64,000 nucleotides of DNA from Endocalyx cinctus (GCA_001600455.1 BCKC01000004.1:3398915-3462914), one strand, 5' to 3'; positions 23,168-36,545 are shown, numbered from the stretch's first letter. Numbers and translations: made by a program. The notes: a model not told the origin generated them from the sequence alone.

Positions 23168-24832
23168 AGAGAAGAAGAAAAGTAACGTCTTTTTTCTTCT
23201 CTCTCTGTGTTTATTTTAACCCCCCCTTCTTTTCACGAAGACATGATTCGTTTTTTTTTTTTTTTAAAAAAAAAAACACTGTTCTTACCCTTCTTTCTAC
23301 GGATGGATTAAAACGGCCAAGAATAATGATTTTACGTTTTTCACGTCTTTTCTATCTCCCCCCTCCCAGACCCTTCTCGTTTCTTAGGTTTTTACTCATC
23401 CCTAACGAAACTTCCCCCCCTCTCCCCCGGGCCTCTTGTCTTTTTAAATCATGATCATGATGGTTATGTTAAATTTACGGAGAAATTACGAGAAACGAAA
23501 TGATAAGAAAAAGAAAAGAGAGAGAGAAATGGGTTCTATTACCATCATCAATCTCGAACAACAAAAAAAAAAAAAAATAGAAAAATTCAAGTGAAAAAGA
23601 AAAAGACAAAAAAAAAAAAAAAACAGTAACGAATATTAACGACGCCACGAAACGTTTTTTGTTTCTTTATTTTTCTTCGCAAGAGATCAAAAGACAGACC
23701 AACCCAGCCCTGGATTTGAATTAGGAAGTCTCCTAATCATAAATTCTTTTTTCAAAGGGGTAGATTAGATTGGTGTGGAAATCTTGAGAGAGGTTGAGAA
23801 TGAAATAGATAAGAGTGAGAAGAAAAAAGAAAGAAAGAAAGAAAAAGAAAAGAAATCAAGAGTGTTTTATTCCTGGGATTCTATATCTCCTTCATATCTT
23901 CCGAGATAGACGATGGGGGGAACAAATGAGGATATATTACCAAAGTATATATCTATATCTCCCTTTAGCTGTCGTCGAGGTTGAATGGACTTGTTTTTTT
24001 CTTATATTCCTCCCTTCCCTGTTGACTTCGCCAGGGATGGAGAACTGGGACTAAAAGGAGTTGTTATCTTTTTCGATGGGTTTGGTTGTATCATTTCATC
24101 CAAAAGATGAATGTGTGTAAATAGATACAAATATTATGTACGCGTAGAAACAATGATGAAATTTCGTACAAAACATGTTGACTGGATTTTCCCCTCTACG
24201 AAGAATTATAGACTCGTCGAACAATTCTAACTCACTCTCCCATCTTACATGCAAATGGGAGTAGGAGAGGTAATGTACGCTTTGTAGAACAAGGTGTATA
24301 TATGTGTATATATATTGTAGAATGATGTAATTAGACGGTGATGTAGACAGAAACAATCTCTCCTGGACGAGAATAAACTCATCTTAACGCAAGACCACTC
24401 TTTCCCCCTCCCCTATCTAATTTTTATATATTCATATTCAATAAAAAAAGAAAGACAAACAAAACGAATGAACGACGCTGATTTTGACCAAAAACTGAAG
24501 AGCAACCAAATTAGCCCTGGCTTCCTACCTCACCGTACAAAATCCTCCAAACAATGGGATAAACAGCAAACGCTACGCCTTGCTTTTCTCTTTTTCTCTT
24601 ACTGTAACCCTTGCGCAGCCTACACCCACTGACCCACCCACCGACTCCCGTGTTCCAAACACAAGAATCATTCTCTACACATTTGAGTAGAAGTTTGTAC
24701 CGACAAAGAGTGAAAAAAGAAAAAAAGAAACCCCACATTATAATATGTACAAGGGGAAAAGGCTTCGAATCAGTTTCGACGAGAGCTTGCATCATCTAAT
24801 TTACAAGAAACGTCAAAAAAAGAATATTCTAT
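23168..24832. other. Convergent intergenic region
   Basis: About 1.7 kb between the 3' ends of the disordered-protein gene (plus) and the Mga2 homologue (minus). It is very rich in A- and T-runs, including a T-run passing directly into an A-run at 23251-23276. No gene is supported. It probably contains both 3' untranslated regions. Confidence 0.5.
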
Positions 24833-27800
24833 TCAAACTGCTCCTTGGAATCCCATTTCCTGAGCGTATTGGTAAATTCGTGAGCCAGCATTGCGAGGAT
24901 TCGCTGCCACGTCGGCGACAAATTTGGTGGTGCTGAAAACACCAGAAGCCAATGTAGGGGCGCCGTTGATGAGCATACCGCCGAGAACGAAAATTAATAT
25001 CGGTATCTATTTTCTGTTAGCTGATATGAAGAGAAAAAAAAATTAAGGTATACAGATAGTACATACCCAAACAAACCATAGCATCTTATCACTGCTACCA
25101 GCCTTGAGCTTCCGAGCACGAGCTCTTTGAAGCTGCTCTTGCTGTTCTTGAGTGATACGATGCTTACCGCCGATCTCGAGCAATGCCGGTATTTCTTGTT
25201 GTGACTGAGAAGACTCTGACTGAGCTTTGTCGTAGAGGGCAGCACACTTCTCGTCAGCTTCAAATTCTGCGGCTGCCTGAGCGGCCGACGCCTGCTTCGT
25301 GTCGAGATCTTTCTGGGGGAAGATATCCTCGTAGGCGGGAGGCGGAGAGTCCTTAGCGCCGAAAAATGAAAGTTCCCACCACTTATTATCAGCCTCTCTT
25401 GTAGATCGACCCTCCGACGAGTCTGGCCGCTGGCCTCGAATATTAGGAACTAGCGAGCTGATGCGCTGCATCATCGGGGCCGAGTGCAAATACGCCTGGT
25501 AATCCGGTAGTACCGGCATGACTGGCAGGGCAGGCATTTGTGGTATGTTTGGCATCTGGAACTGCGGGAAGTTTTGCAGATGCATAGTCATAGCATGCTG
25601 GAACTGTTGAAATTGTGTTGTCACTTGATCCCGAAGAGCTGTCATCGCCGCGCCAGGCGAAGCCGGCTCTTCATGATCCGGAGCGATAGAGCGACGGCGA
25701 GAAGCAGGGAAATTCGGCCGCGTCATGTCGAGCCAGTCGGGGCTTTCGTCCTCGCTGTTCATCTCCTCCGATGAATCGTTATCAGCATCGTTATTCGTCG
25801 AGTCTGTTTCATCGGACATGAACTCCTGACGATGAGCTCGACTCAAGGTGGGATGATCCCACAAGGAACGAAGCGAACTTGCACTATTAGCTCTGCTGTG
25901 AAGTGATCCACCACTGCGGGAGCGAGAGTGATTCTCGATTCGTCGGAGAACTCTGAGAACATCCGCAGAATTTGCAACGTCGGCCGGGGTAAGGCCTGAC
26001 AGTGTCCGCATGGTCGGATCTGCCCCCTTCATAATCAGACGTCTCACAATCTCCGGATGGTCGTTCATAGCCGCCATGTGTAATGCCGTATAACCCCCCT
26101 TATCACGAATTCCTACGTTGGCACCCCGGGAGAGCAGGCCGGCCGCGAATCGCACAAAACCGAGGGAGCATGCTAAGTGAAGCATCGTATGTCCGGTCGA
26201 TCTTCTAAGATTAATTCGGGCTTTATTGGCGCTGTCATCCAGATCGATCATCTCAAGAACGCGGAGAAGCCCAGACTCGATAGTATTTGGCGAGTTTATA
26301 TCCAACCCATTGAAATTGTTGCCCTGAACTTGACCGCCTGGTCCGCTTGTAGACGGGCCCCATGAACTGCCATTTCCTGTCCCATATATGATATTCCTTG
26401 CAAGATCTGCAGCGTCGGTAAGTGATGCACCAAGCTTATGTCCTAGAACAGCGAGTGCCATGCGCATGAGACGGTCCTCATCATCATCAATATATTTGAA
26501 TAATGGTTGCTGTTTAGTGTTAAATGGATGCGGTGATGTGAGGGTAGCCTGTCGAATGGAGACCGGGACGTATCCGGCAGTAGCCGAGGCGGGGAGAAGA
26601 CAGACTAGCGAGGTATCACCCCAGTATGTTGTGGTCGCTGCCTTCTGATCACCGAAGTAGACTTCCAGGCCACCGTTAGTGAAATTCTGACCTAGGACAG
26701 TGACTTCGACACCTCCTGCTTTCGGTCCTTCTCCGGGTATGATCTTATAGATAAGGGGCTGAGGCGTCGTGGCAGCAGGTAGACCTAACGAGGGATGGTA
26801 TAGTCCTTGAGCAAGTTGAGCATGCGGCAGGTTCTGTAGATCGTTCCTTAAATGGCTCGGACTTGGAGCACGACTGGGAAGAGCCGAGGGTGGAGTAGAG
26901 TAAAGCTGAGCAACGGGTATCGGTTCTATACTCATATTTCTGTGCCCCGGTGGAAAGACTAACGATTCAGAACCGTTGCTCTCTTGGCCCGGAGACGATT
27001 GGGCGAATGGCTGCTGTGGTATATTTTGACCATTCGGCTGTTGCTGGCCTTGAGGATATACGGTATTACCGCTCATGGGGAAGTTGGACATGCTGGGAGA
27101 GAAAGGTGACTCGGTCCCGGGAGTAATACCCGTCTCATTTGCCGACGTCGCAGGTACCATCATAGGCTGGTTTGTCTCAAGCCTAGTCATGGCTAAGCCA
27201 GGAGGTACTTTCGGGGAGCCGCTGGATTTTCTCTTCTTTGCTGCTGGACCGGAACCAACAATGGGAGACCCCTGTCGCGACAGATTACGCGGAGTAGTGA
27301 CCACACTCGATCCCTGTGTACCATTCATAGTGGGAGGGGGTGCTGCTGAGACGGGGAACACAGCACCTTGGCCCAGGCTCTGAAGATCCGAAGTTGAATG
27401 CGTCTGTCGAAAAGGCAGTTGTGCTTCCATCATTCTTGCCTCGGCAGCCATGTTTGACGCGGGCATCTGAGGAGGCGCGGACATCTGAGGAGGACCGGTG
27501 GCGGTGATTCTCTGAGGCTGTTGGTTGCTGGAAGCCACCGGAACATGTGTCTTATGATCATCTGTAATCATGATGCTAGTCGAAATCTGTTGGGCAATAA
27601 GGTTATCCTGATAATCCCTGATAGTGAAGATTACTTGAAATCCCATCTTTTCATTAACATGTCGGCAATAGCAGGCGATGCGCATCGGAGCGTCAACTTG
27701 GACCGTGTCATCCGGGACCTTGTAGTTATGTAGGCCGGCTCCTGTAGGGTCGGCCATATTAGGGGTTACAGTCTGCCATTCCTTAATCTCATTAGTATTA

Positions 27801-29111
27801 AACACGATTACCCTCAGGTGCTGAAAACGATTCCATATTGCTTCTTCTTCCGGCTTCACGTTCTTCTTGCGATTCGCGCGTTTCTTTTCCCGGGTTATAC
27901 ATCCGGGACAGATCCGGACCTCGCCGCCGTTTTGAGGACTAATGTCATCCTCATCCCTACCATCATCTATCCGGGCTACGGCAGCACGCTTGAAAGCGCG
28001 CTCCTTCTTCTCCGGATCTTGCATCGCGCTAGTACACACGAGCATCGTGGACAACTCGAGCATATCAGGAGCTCGTTCGGCTGGAGGCTTGGCGATATTT
28101 TTAGGCTTTGAGATGGTATGGGTTGGAATATGAAGCCTTTTGATACCTGTGGGGAGGTGATGTAAAGTGAGTTTAATAGGTAGCTGCGTTTCGACACGAG
28201 ATTTAGTTGGTGTAGATTGTACTACCAACCGCGGCCGCTGAGCATAAGACAAGTTGGTTGGAGGATGATTATAAGGAGGGAATCCGTGAGGGAAGTTGAA
28301 GGGGCCGGGTCTAGATTGGGGACCGTTTCCAGGGACAGGAGTCATAGGATGCCAAAGATTATGACCTGGCACGGTACTAAAGCATGACATGCCGTTCTCA
28401 GGAGGCGCGTTCTTGAATACGGCAGTTTGGTTGGATATAGGTGATACTTCTCTCGAACCGAGTGACTTGAATCCGCTGAGTGAGTGCTTGGCTTGCCTCT
28501 GTATTAAAGTTAGCCTATTTACTCCTTATGCATAACAACGTAATGGCACCTACAGATTTTCCTTTACGAGGACCCGCAGCTCTTTTGGCAGCCATGACTT
28601 TATTAGGGGTATTTGCCGCCGTAACAGCTTCTTGTGGTGGCGTGACCAATTGCACATTCGGGGATGTCGAGGCTCCCGTAAAGTCGAACATATCTTCAAA
28701 TTGTGCAGGTTTTTGATCCATGTCTGGTTCGCCATTCTCGACTCGAGATAAATCTAGGGTTATATCCATCATCGCATCCATCGAGGTCGGACTCGTCTTC
28801 GGTGAGGTGGAATCGAGACTCCTCTGGGAAGAGGAGGAAGAGGTAGAACCACGGAATGAAAGTGGTGAATAGCTAGGAGCTGTTCCGGCGGATTCGAGAT
28901 GATCGGTCTCGGCAGGGCTGGAGAAGAGGGTTTTCGGATCACCACACGTCACGGCCCCATTGTACGACTCATCCCATATGTTGGGTGTTCCATTAAATGT
29001 AAAATCTTCAGGTTCGAGAGCTTCAAATTCATCCCCTAATGAGAAGGACGACATTTGGGTGTCGGGGTTAAATGGGACTTTCCCACCGAATGTCGACTCG
29101 GCAGTCGGCAT
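24833..29111 (-). CDS. mga2: Mga2/Spt23-type membrane-tethered transcription activator
   Basis: Minus-strand exons 29111-28554, 28498-25067 and 25006-24833 give 1387 residues. The order of parts fits Mga2/Spt23: an acidic N-terminal activation region (MSSFSLGDEFEALEPEDFTF); the conserved central region containing DAPMRIACYCRHVNEKMGFQ and ISTSIMITDDHKTHVP; a KKRK basic patch near residue 607; an IPT/TIG fold at about 767-855 (from PLIYKIIPGEGPKAGG); ankyrin repeats at about 952-1040 (TGHTMLHLACSLGF, GGYTALHMAAMNDHPEIV); and a C-terminal membrane helix split across the last intron (LWFVW then IPILIFVLGGMLI, about 1325-1344). In yeast these proteins sit in the ER membrane, sense lipid packing, are released by ubiquitin and proteasome processing, and activate the delta-9 desaturase gene OLE1. 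It is longer than the yeast proteins because of Gln/Pro/Ser linkers. All splice phases are consistent. Confidence 0.93.
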
Positions 29112-31144
29112 GACCCCAGGAAGGAAAAAAAAAAAAAAAAGGCTCGAGCTGACCGCCTAAAATCGTCGTAACCACTCAATATTGATGACGATGAATGTAA
29201 TCCGAACGAGATTTCCAGTCAGGGTTTGCCGACTCCCGAAGAAACGTGATGAAAATATGTTTTGAATCGATGAACGCACTTCGTTATTGAAGTTTTTTTT
29301 TCCCGTTTCATGGAGCTGAGGTTGGGTATCAGATTTTGTTGTTTTATCGTATCGTATTCGAAAAGTCGATTAGGACAACATGATGACCCAACCAAACCAA
29401 ATTTTTGACAATAACCCCTCGTTCGTGCTGTTTAAAGATCCATAAACTAGCAAAGTTATTGTTTAAATAGTATTAAATATACCTATATATATATATGGTT
29501 CTTCGAGTGGTGCGTAACTTAATTCGAAAGGCGTTCGAAGGACGGGTTTGCTTGAGTAGCTACGAGTTCGAAGGATGTTTTGGTTGGCACCGTCGCGGGT
29601 GATAGCAGAGTAGTAATAGCGGCCTGCTTTCCACTCTAATCGGTTAAAAAATTACCAATGGCGAATAATGGAGCCGAATATCGGTGTGATAACAGCAGGT
29701 GAACAAGCTGTCTCAGATAATCTAGACGTTTATAGAGGGTGTAAATATAGATAAATTATATTGTTTGATTCATTTCTTAATAAGTGATTTCAATAATAGA
29801 ATGTTTATACACGCGACAAGATGGGTAACGGAGTAGGTAAGGAAGATTGTGAACCCTTAAATTATTAACTATCTAAGAAGTATGAAGTGGAGGTGGAACT
29901 TTGGTAAGGAAATGGGGACTATAGCAGATACAGCAAGCACACCACCCTATACGTACACTAATCCTAACCTTAGCCTCATTAACGCTGTCTTAATCGGATG
30001 TCAGGATGATTTGAATATCATATTATTGGACGATATTCAGGAAACGGGGCACTTAGACTTGACGGATTATGGGCTATATTAGCTCTACAAGATAGGCGCC
30101 GAACATTTTACCAGTAGCATATCTATGGTATCATGTTTCGCTTTGATCTGATAGTTTTAAAGTATAGATTTGATTATCTGTTTATCTTCTATCAAGAATG
30201 ATGCATCGACTTAGTTACTTCTTCTCCCTCTTCTTTTTTTTTTTTTCTTTGTTATCTTTTTTTTTAGTTGGATAGTTGCTTTCACTGTTTAACTCAATTT
30301 TGTTTGCTAGAGGTCTTAGTAGGCGGATAAGAGGATCCAATATACGCCAAAATGATTAGTTTGATTAGTTAAGACTTACTGTCACTTAAGAGGATCAGAG
30401 ACAAGCCGACCACTAATCTACTCGTATTTAGGTCCTGTGTACAGTTACCATGTAGGTACGGTAGGCATCTGCCAAGTCGACTTTGCCCACGTACCCCGTT
30501 CCACTGCCAACATGTTTTCTCCTTGTACACGTAAGTAATCGAATACTCAAAGTCATAACAAACATGTTTTAGTCTGATCATCTAGCCGACCATATAAAGA
30601 TATCCCTGCAGATATCTATTTGCGGGCTGATACATTTTAAACTTTTCTCAATACCTTGACCAAAGAGTGGCTGACGGTAGGTGATGCCGATTGGATACGA
30701 CCAGAGTTGATACTACTTGCTTACATAGGTAGTTCAGCAGTATTGCACCTAAAACAGCTAATCCCACCAATGACATTCTTCCGAATACTGATAGTTACGA
30801 ATCTGGGCTTTCTTTTTGTTCTAGAGCACTAAGCTCGGTTCTTTATATTATGATACAATATCTATCTGCCTCGCTTATACCCGATTCAGATCTGAAAATG
30901 AACCATATATCCGAGCTAGCTATCTCCTGTTCGCTTTAATTCCTGCTTGACAGAACGGTAACTCGGCTTGCATGAGAGAATTTCTTTAAGGATGGAAGAT
31001 TTAAGCACAATCTTACATCATACTAGCTCGCACAAGAAATAAACAAGAAATACCAAAAGAAAAAAAAAAAAAAAGAAGTATATCCACCAAATAAACATAT
31101 CGTATATGTAAGCTTGATCTGGTAAGCCGTAAGTAAGCCATAAT
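29112..31144. other. Upstream region of the Mga2 homologue
   Basis: About 2 kb with no convincing frame. An A16 run lies just upstream of the Mga2 start (29128-29143), with further T-runs at 30235-30265 and an A-run near 31060-31075. It carries the Mga2 promoter and the 3' flank of the antiporter gene. Confidence 0.45.
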
Positions 31145-33276
31145 TTAAGAAGCACTGTTACTTTCATCGCGGGATGGTGGCCTAGTCGGATCTTCCACCC
31201 GTTCATCCGGGAAACGAATGGTGCGAGATGGAAAGATCGGGGAAGAAAGATTCGAAGCTTCTTTCGCGTTCGTTAACGAAGGCACCGAGTTATCATTCCT
31301 CCCTCCAAGTTCGATCCTATCAGTAAAGAATGCCGCCGGGGGTGAGGTGGGTGCCTCCGCTTTCGGTTCTGGGATAATGGAGCCGCCAATACGAAATACC
31401 GATCGCACTGGGCCTGGTCGCACCGAGCCTGAGCGGGACTCTGCGGGAGTATTGGCCTCCGTACCACCTCGCGAAAAGCTGCGGGGCAAGAACTCGCTGA
31501 TTCGACCTCGAACTTGGAATGGTTCGTCCGTATCTCCTGCTGATGTAATCGTTCTCGATATCGTTCTAGGCAGATAGAATCCAAATTTGCCCAGAGGAAT
31601 ACTAAGCCCATGAACAACCTGTGTATATCACGTCAATACTTGCCACTTGTCCAGCGCTATCCTGTATGCACGAAGAATAACTTACAACACTGACAATAAC
31701 CATAAACCACACGATGACGTCGACGTCTTCTGACAAATTTGCCACGTCCGATCTTGGCTGGTCTCCGCCATCAGGGTTGAGCGACTCTACGAATTCCTTG
31801 GTAATATACAAGTAGAAGATAGCAGAACAGCCTATGGGTCCGAAGAAACCCATGAACGTAGCTTGTCGGATGTCTTCGATTTGCGGTATCTTCTTGTGTA
31901 GTGCTAGGATGAATGGCATACGCCGTAGCACCAAGATCAACAGGGCCAGCCCAATCAGTCTGTAAATAGGAATCACCCCATTGACGAAAAAGGAACGCCA
32001 CGGGCACACTACCCCATACCACATGAAGACTGACACGTTTAGAAGCATATCGACGGTTGGTTGGAGCGAGCTAGAATCATAGTCATCAGTTCATACTCTT
32101 TTTTTAAGATTGCAGTTGGGAATCTAGAAGCATACTGTATAGCTAAGTTAGTAGACCGCATGACAACATAGACTAGAGATTTGCTGTTTTGTACGTACCT
32201 CATCAAGGGTCTCCAGTCGAAACCAATCGTCCCAGGTAAACACATTTCCAGCGATGAAGCAAGCTAAGATGTCATCACTACCGATCATACCGCAGGTCCC
32301 GGTGATAAAAAGAGCTAAGGAGATGGCGAACACGAGGAAACTTTCGCGGTCGACAAACTTTCTTTCCTCGCAGTAGTGCAGCAGCTCCTTAGCGATCCAG
32401 CCGACGACGGCACCATACACGATGCTAAGGAGGATGGTGTAGCCCCAGGTCTCGCCGAACCACAGACCTATGGCGAGGCCGCCACCGCCGCGTTCCGCGA
32501 CCCCGCCGTCGCCGACGTACTTGATGAGGTAGAGGGCGAGGAACAGGAACGGGTAGCCCAACCCGTCGTTGGCTCCCGACTCGGCGATGATGATCTTCTG
32601 CAGCTCCTTCGGAAAGTTGTGGTCCGCGAACTTACCCTTCACGATGACGTTCGACAGGACCGGGTCCGTGGGCGTCACGCACGCACCGATCGCGAGCGCG
32701 TGGAGGAAGGGCAGCCGCGGCACCAGGGCCCACACCAGCAGGCTCGTCGCCAGCCACATGGCGGTCATGATGGGGCCTAGAAGGAGCGAGAGGGGTTTCC
32801 ATTCCTTCTTTAAATAGCGGCTCGGTAGCTGGATGCCGGCTAGGACTAATTGGACGCCTAGCACCAGCCGCGTGAAGTAAAGGGTCACGGCTTCGAGGTT
32901 GGCTTCGGAACCCGCATATTCTAAAGGCCGAACGAAATTGGTGGCGTGAGGCGAGAAGACGACACCGGCCAGAAGAGAAATAACTATGATATCATGTCAT
33001 CGATCAGTCAAGCTCCACTAAATAGGCGTAAATGTTTGGATGATACGCGAACCCAAGAAATGACAAGAAATGACAAGAAATGCTAAGAAATGACAAGAAA
33101 TGCTAAGACATGACAAGAATGCTCCCTCGCTATCGACAGGGTATATTTTGTGACTTACGGGCTTCTGAGAGGTAGAAATTCTCCTTCAAGAGGTAGGATA
33201 CCAATCCAAATAACGATATCCACCCGCCCAAGACACCAACGACAATGTTAAAATTGGTGACGGCTAGAGTAGGCAT
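31145..33276 (-). CDS. nha1: Plasma-membrane Na+(K+)/H+ antiporter, Nha1/Sod2 family
   Basis: Minus-strand exons 33276-33159, 32983-32199, 32070-31686 and 31618-31145 encode about 587 residues with some 12 membrane helices. Recognisable segments are the N-terminal YLLKENFYLSEAL-ISLLAGVVFSPH, the core GACVTPTDPVLSNVIVKG, the ESGANDGLGYPFLFLALYL motif with the conserved Asn-Asp used in cation exchange, FIAGNVFTWDDWFRLET, and then SLQPTVDMLLNVSVFMWYG. A hydrophilic Ser/Arg/Pro cytosolic tail of about 140 residues follows. Nha1 exports Na+, Li+ and K+ in exchange for protons. Anomaly: exon 2 ends in phase 0 (GATGAG before GTACGT), whereas exon 3 needs two bases from exon 2, so the model is one base out of frame at 32199/32070. 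The middle of exon 2 is much richer in GC than the rest. Intron 1 carries a 10-bp minisatellite. Confidence 0.85.
33055..33119. repeat. 10-bp minisatellite in intron 1 of the antiporter gene
   Basis: About 6.5 copies of AAGAAATGAC with variants AAGAAATGCT and AAGACATGAC. It lies within the intron 33158-32984, well away from the splice sites. Confidence 0.9.
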
Positions 33277-34234
33277 ATTGAGAGACAGGCTACGTTTTTA
33301 TATGATTCAGGTAACTCCAGAATCGTCGCGGCAGAATCGCAAGACAAGCAGATTAAAACAGCTTCGCGAAGATATAGCAAATGTTATTGAATCATTTGGA
33401 TATCTATATATATGTACGAAATGTGTGTATGGCAGGTGGCACGCCACGTTGATTGATAATGACACAGTTTGCTTTGATCAAGCTGATATGTAACCTGCGA
33501 ATTATCTGACCAGCTACGCAGTGAGTACTAGGTATATGGTAAGCTTTTTTTTATTTTTTATTTTTGGTTTGAATCAGTCGGAATGGGTGAGAGTGTCGGG
33601 TCAAATTGAGAGCAACGGAATTTGTCGGTGAAAACATGAAAACTTTCGCCTATGATTTAACTTTCTCTAAGTTGTTGACTTTGTTTATCGGTAAATCGGC
33701 ATCTCCACTTATTACTGCAATACAACCAGCATAGCTATCTACAAGCTTGGCGTCTTGGCTACTAGGTACTTTGGCTAGGAAACTGAATAGCTGGATAGCC
33801 TGCCTACCTGACTTAGATATCGTCGTCACTTTAGATATATTAGATAATAATGAATCGCTGAGAATTTGTTTATTTTATTTCCTCTTTACGTAACTTATGC
33901 CTCCTTGGGTCATCATGATACAGTCTCTTTCATAGGCAAGGAAAAGAGCAAGGAAGATGCAGTATCTAAGAGACATGCAGGTAATTACATCAATCATTTA
34001 GAGGACATTAAGTATAGTCCCTATATCCTGCCTATCAGAGGAACAGAGATATTGCTTCAAATCAGCTAGAGAGGAAAACGGAAGAGAAAAAAAAAAGGAG
34101 CGGGGGAGGGGGGGTATGAGGAGAGAACCAGATTTGCTAAAGTGACAAGAAATCATGAACGCCGACATAAAACTCCATAATGCCGTCCTCCCTAAGTACC
34201 GTCCCGGGGATAACGTGAAATCGCCGCAGCTGTC
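33277..34234. other. Upstream region of the antiporter gene
   Basis: No gene seen in about 1 kb. T-run at 33545-33566, A-run and G-rich stretch at 34088-34115. Confidence 0.45.
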
Positions 34235-35328
34235 TTATTCTGTCCGCTCAAGTTTTGAACCTTCCACGGCGAGCAAATCTGCTGCGTTGTTACCTTCACT
34301 GGTTGCATGGCCCCTGACCCATTGAAACTTGGTCTTCGCGCCGGCCTCGTCTCGCTCATCTATCCTCTCCCGAATAGATTCGACAAGATCTCTGTTCTTC
34401 ACGGGCCCGGTAGTGGTGTTCCAGTCGTTCTTCTCCCAGTTCTTGTACCATACCGTCACACAGTTGATGGCGTATTTGCTGTCGGTGTTGATCATTACCG
34501 ACTTCTTCTGGGGATATACCTCGAGAGTGCGGAGAATGGCCGTTAGTTCAGCACGCTGGTTGGTCTGAGGTTCTCCTGCAAGACGTTCCGAGATGTTCCT
34601 GAGCTTGATATCAGCCGAATATTCCTCCAATGAGAATAAAACTTCACAGCGATCGAAATACGACTACATACCTCGGATCGTTCGGGCCAAAGTAGACGCC
34701 GACACCGGCAGAAGCGCCAGCGCGTCCGTTAGAGCGACTGCTGCCATCTGTAAAGACATCTTCGATCTCATCTTCGACCGTCTTGGTCTCTCCAGCCTTC
34801 TTGCTCGTAGATTTTTTCGCCTTCTTGCTCGGCGGTTCGGTGGTAAGCTTCTTCAAAGCCTCCTGGCCTGCATCGTCGCCGTGCGCGCGGATAAAGTCGA
34901 TCGCCTCTTCTCGAGTGCTGAACTTCTTGTATTTCGGTCCTTTCCATCCCTTGATCGCTAGCGAGGCGGAATCCCAATCCGTGTAGATACCGGGGTCTCT
35001 TCCGACGGCTACGGCGTAAAATTTGTCTTGGGCGTCGACGTGGTCCGAGGTCTTCTTGCCGGCGACGAAGGCTTCGGCATCTTCGCGGCTCAAGAATGAT
35101 TTGTCTGTCGAGATTTTTTGACGTTAGCCTCAGTAATCACCCATAAATCACGATGCGATATGCGATACACGTACACGATGCACCCTTGAATCCGGCAGTC
35201 TGCTCCTGGCACTCGACCCAAGTCAGGTACACGCCCGGCTTAACTCCACAGCGCACAGCATAGAATTTCTGCGCGTCCGGGTCTAGTTTGCGCTTCTTGC
35301 TAGTCGTCTTAGCGGCGGGGTTGCTCAT
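34235..35328 (-). CDS. rnh1: Ribonuclease H1 with two hybrid-binding domains
   Basis: Minus-strand exons 35328-35175, 35104-34672 and 34598-34235 give 316 residues; all junction codons are in phase (the second junction rebuilds NDPRNISERL). Two hybrid-binding modules come first: FYAVRCGVKPGVYLTWVECQ with GFKGASYKSFLSREDA, and FYAVAVGRDPGIYTDWDSAS with GPKYKKFSTREEA. A lysine-rich linker follows (about 134-157), then the RNase H fold. The four metal-binding acids are visible: D171 in FTDGSS, E213 in NQRAEL, D235 in NTDSKYA and D303 in NNAADLLA. The enzyme cuts RNA in RNA:DNA hybrids. The ATG at 35328 is chosen because the longer frame upstream starts only with TTG, so no mitochondrial presequence is evident. 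Normal length for a fungal enzyme. Confidence 0.93.
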
Positions 35329-36545
35329 GGTAAGTTCTGGGTTCGGCTCGGAAGCCGTGCTTTTCTTCGCGCCTGTAACTGGCGTAATAGTTGGTAGAAG
35401 TGATGATATATTATTTAAGGTTGATTGTATACTATCGGTCCATAACAATCTGCAGGTATCCGGCGGTGGAAGGAAGAGAGGTACTTGTTTCAAGCTGGAA
35501 GCTTTGTTCAAATTCCAAGCAAGGTGGATAGTCGCAGAAGGCCCGGAGGAGTGGAAGAAGCGGTGACGAAAGAGTCAAAGAATTTTCATCTTCATTAACC
35601 GGTAGTCTATTGAGACCTTGAAAAAGATCAAAGGTGGTTTCCGTTCCCGTCAGTCGCTCTTTTGTTCTGTTGCTATTGTTTCATTCATCAGGTAGGGGGG
35701 TTCATTTATTACCACCACACCTCCTCTAGATTCAGTACCAGAACCCCCACAAATACTTATATGTAGTACCTTGAAACCTTATCAGACGTGGCAGATAAGA
35801 TAAGATTAATGCCGCTGTACACAGTAGCCTGTGATTCAGTCAGAGTCTGTCAGTGTATGTGCACTGTCAATAGCACTAAAAGGGCCCCCAAACCACCTAT
35901 ATGTAGGCGGTGTATCACAGTATGAAAACTGGTGTAAGTACCTATTAACTTACTCAACCTACTGTGTACTAAGTTGAGTAATATGCATCCACTTTTCTTC
36001 AAACCTAGGTATCTCCAGGGCTACTACTGTGTATGTACATATCTGCCTACGGAGTGTGTGTATATCCATCCAGAGCCACCACATTCCATACATCCATCCA
36101 TGAATCCTATGGACGGAGTATCAATTCCATATACGTGGTAATTCACCCTTCTGTTGCCGGCCATTGCGGATATGCTTGTGTAACATATGTACGTCTACGC
36201 TGTGGGTTACGGGTGCTATTACATAGATGTCTAAGGAAATGAGATATAACGTTATTTAGTATAAACGAAAAGCCTCAATGTTTGTATATTTATTAGTAAC
36301 CCAGAACAGGTTGATTACTATGAAAATTATCAAGGCAATACAGGCGAAGAAAAGCCTCGACTATTTAGGGACACAAAATGTCAACCTCTACACTGATGAT
36401 ATGGTGATTGCTTAACCATACCCAGGTATTCGCACATGCCTCTTGATAATACCAGCCCCTACAAGAGGACTTCCTGGCCTCTCTACTTCCTTCAATCAAC
36501 AATAGGCCGACGTATCGTAATACATAAAATCAGTAGTAAATATGC
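35329..36545. other. Intergenic region between rnh1 and tad3
   Basis: About 1.2 kb with no supported gene. Both flanking genes are on the minus strand, so it contains the rnh1 promoter and the tad3 3' flank. Confidence 0.45.

Noticed and set aside
29882..30082. Short plus-strand frame upstream of the Mga2 homologue
   Set aside because: 66 residues, no motif, isolated in AT-rich DNA.
32097..32134. 38-nt in-phase mini-exon in the antiporter gene
   Set aside because: Needs a following intron of only 26 bases, below any credible fungal intron length.
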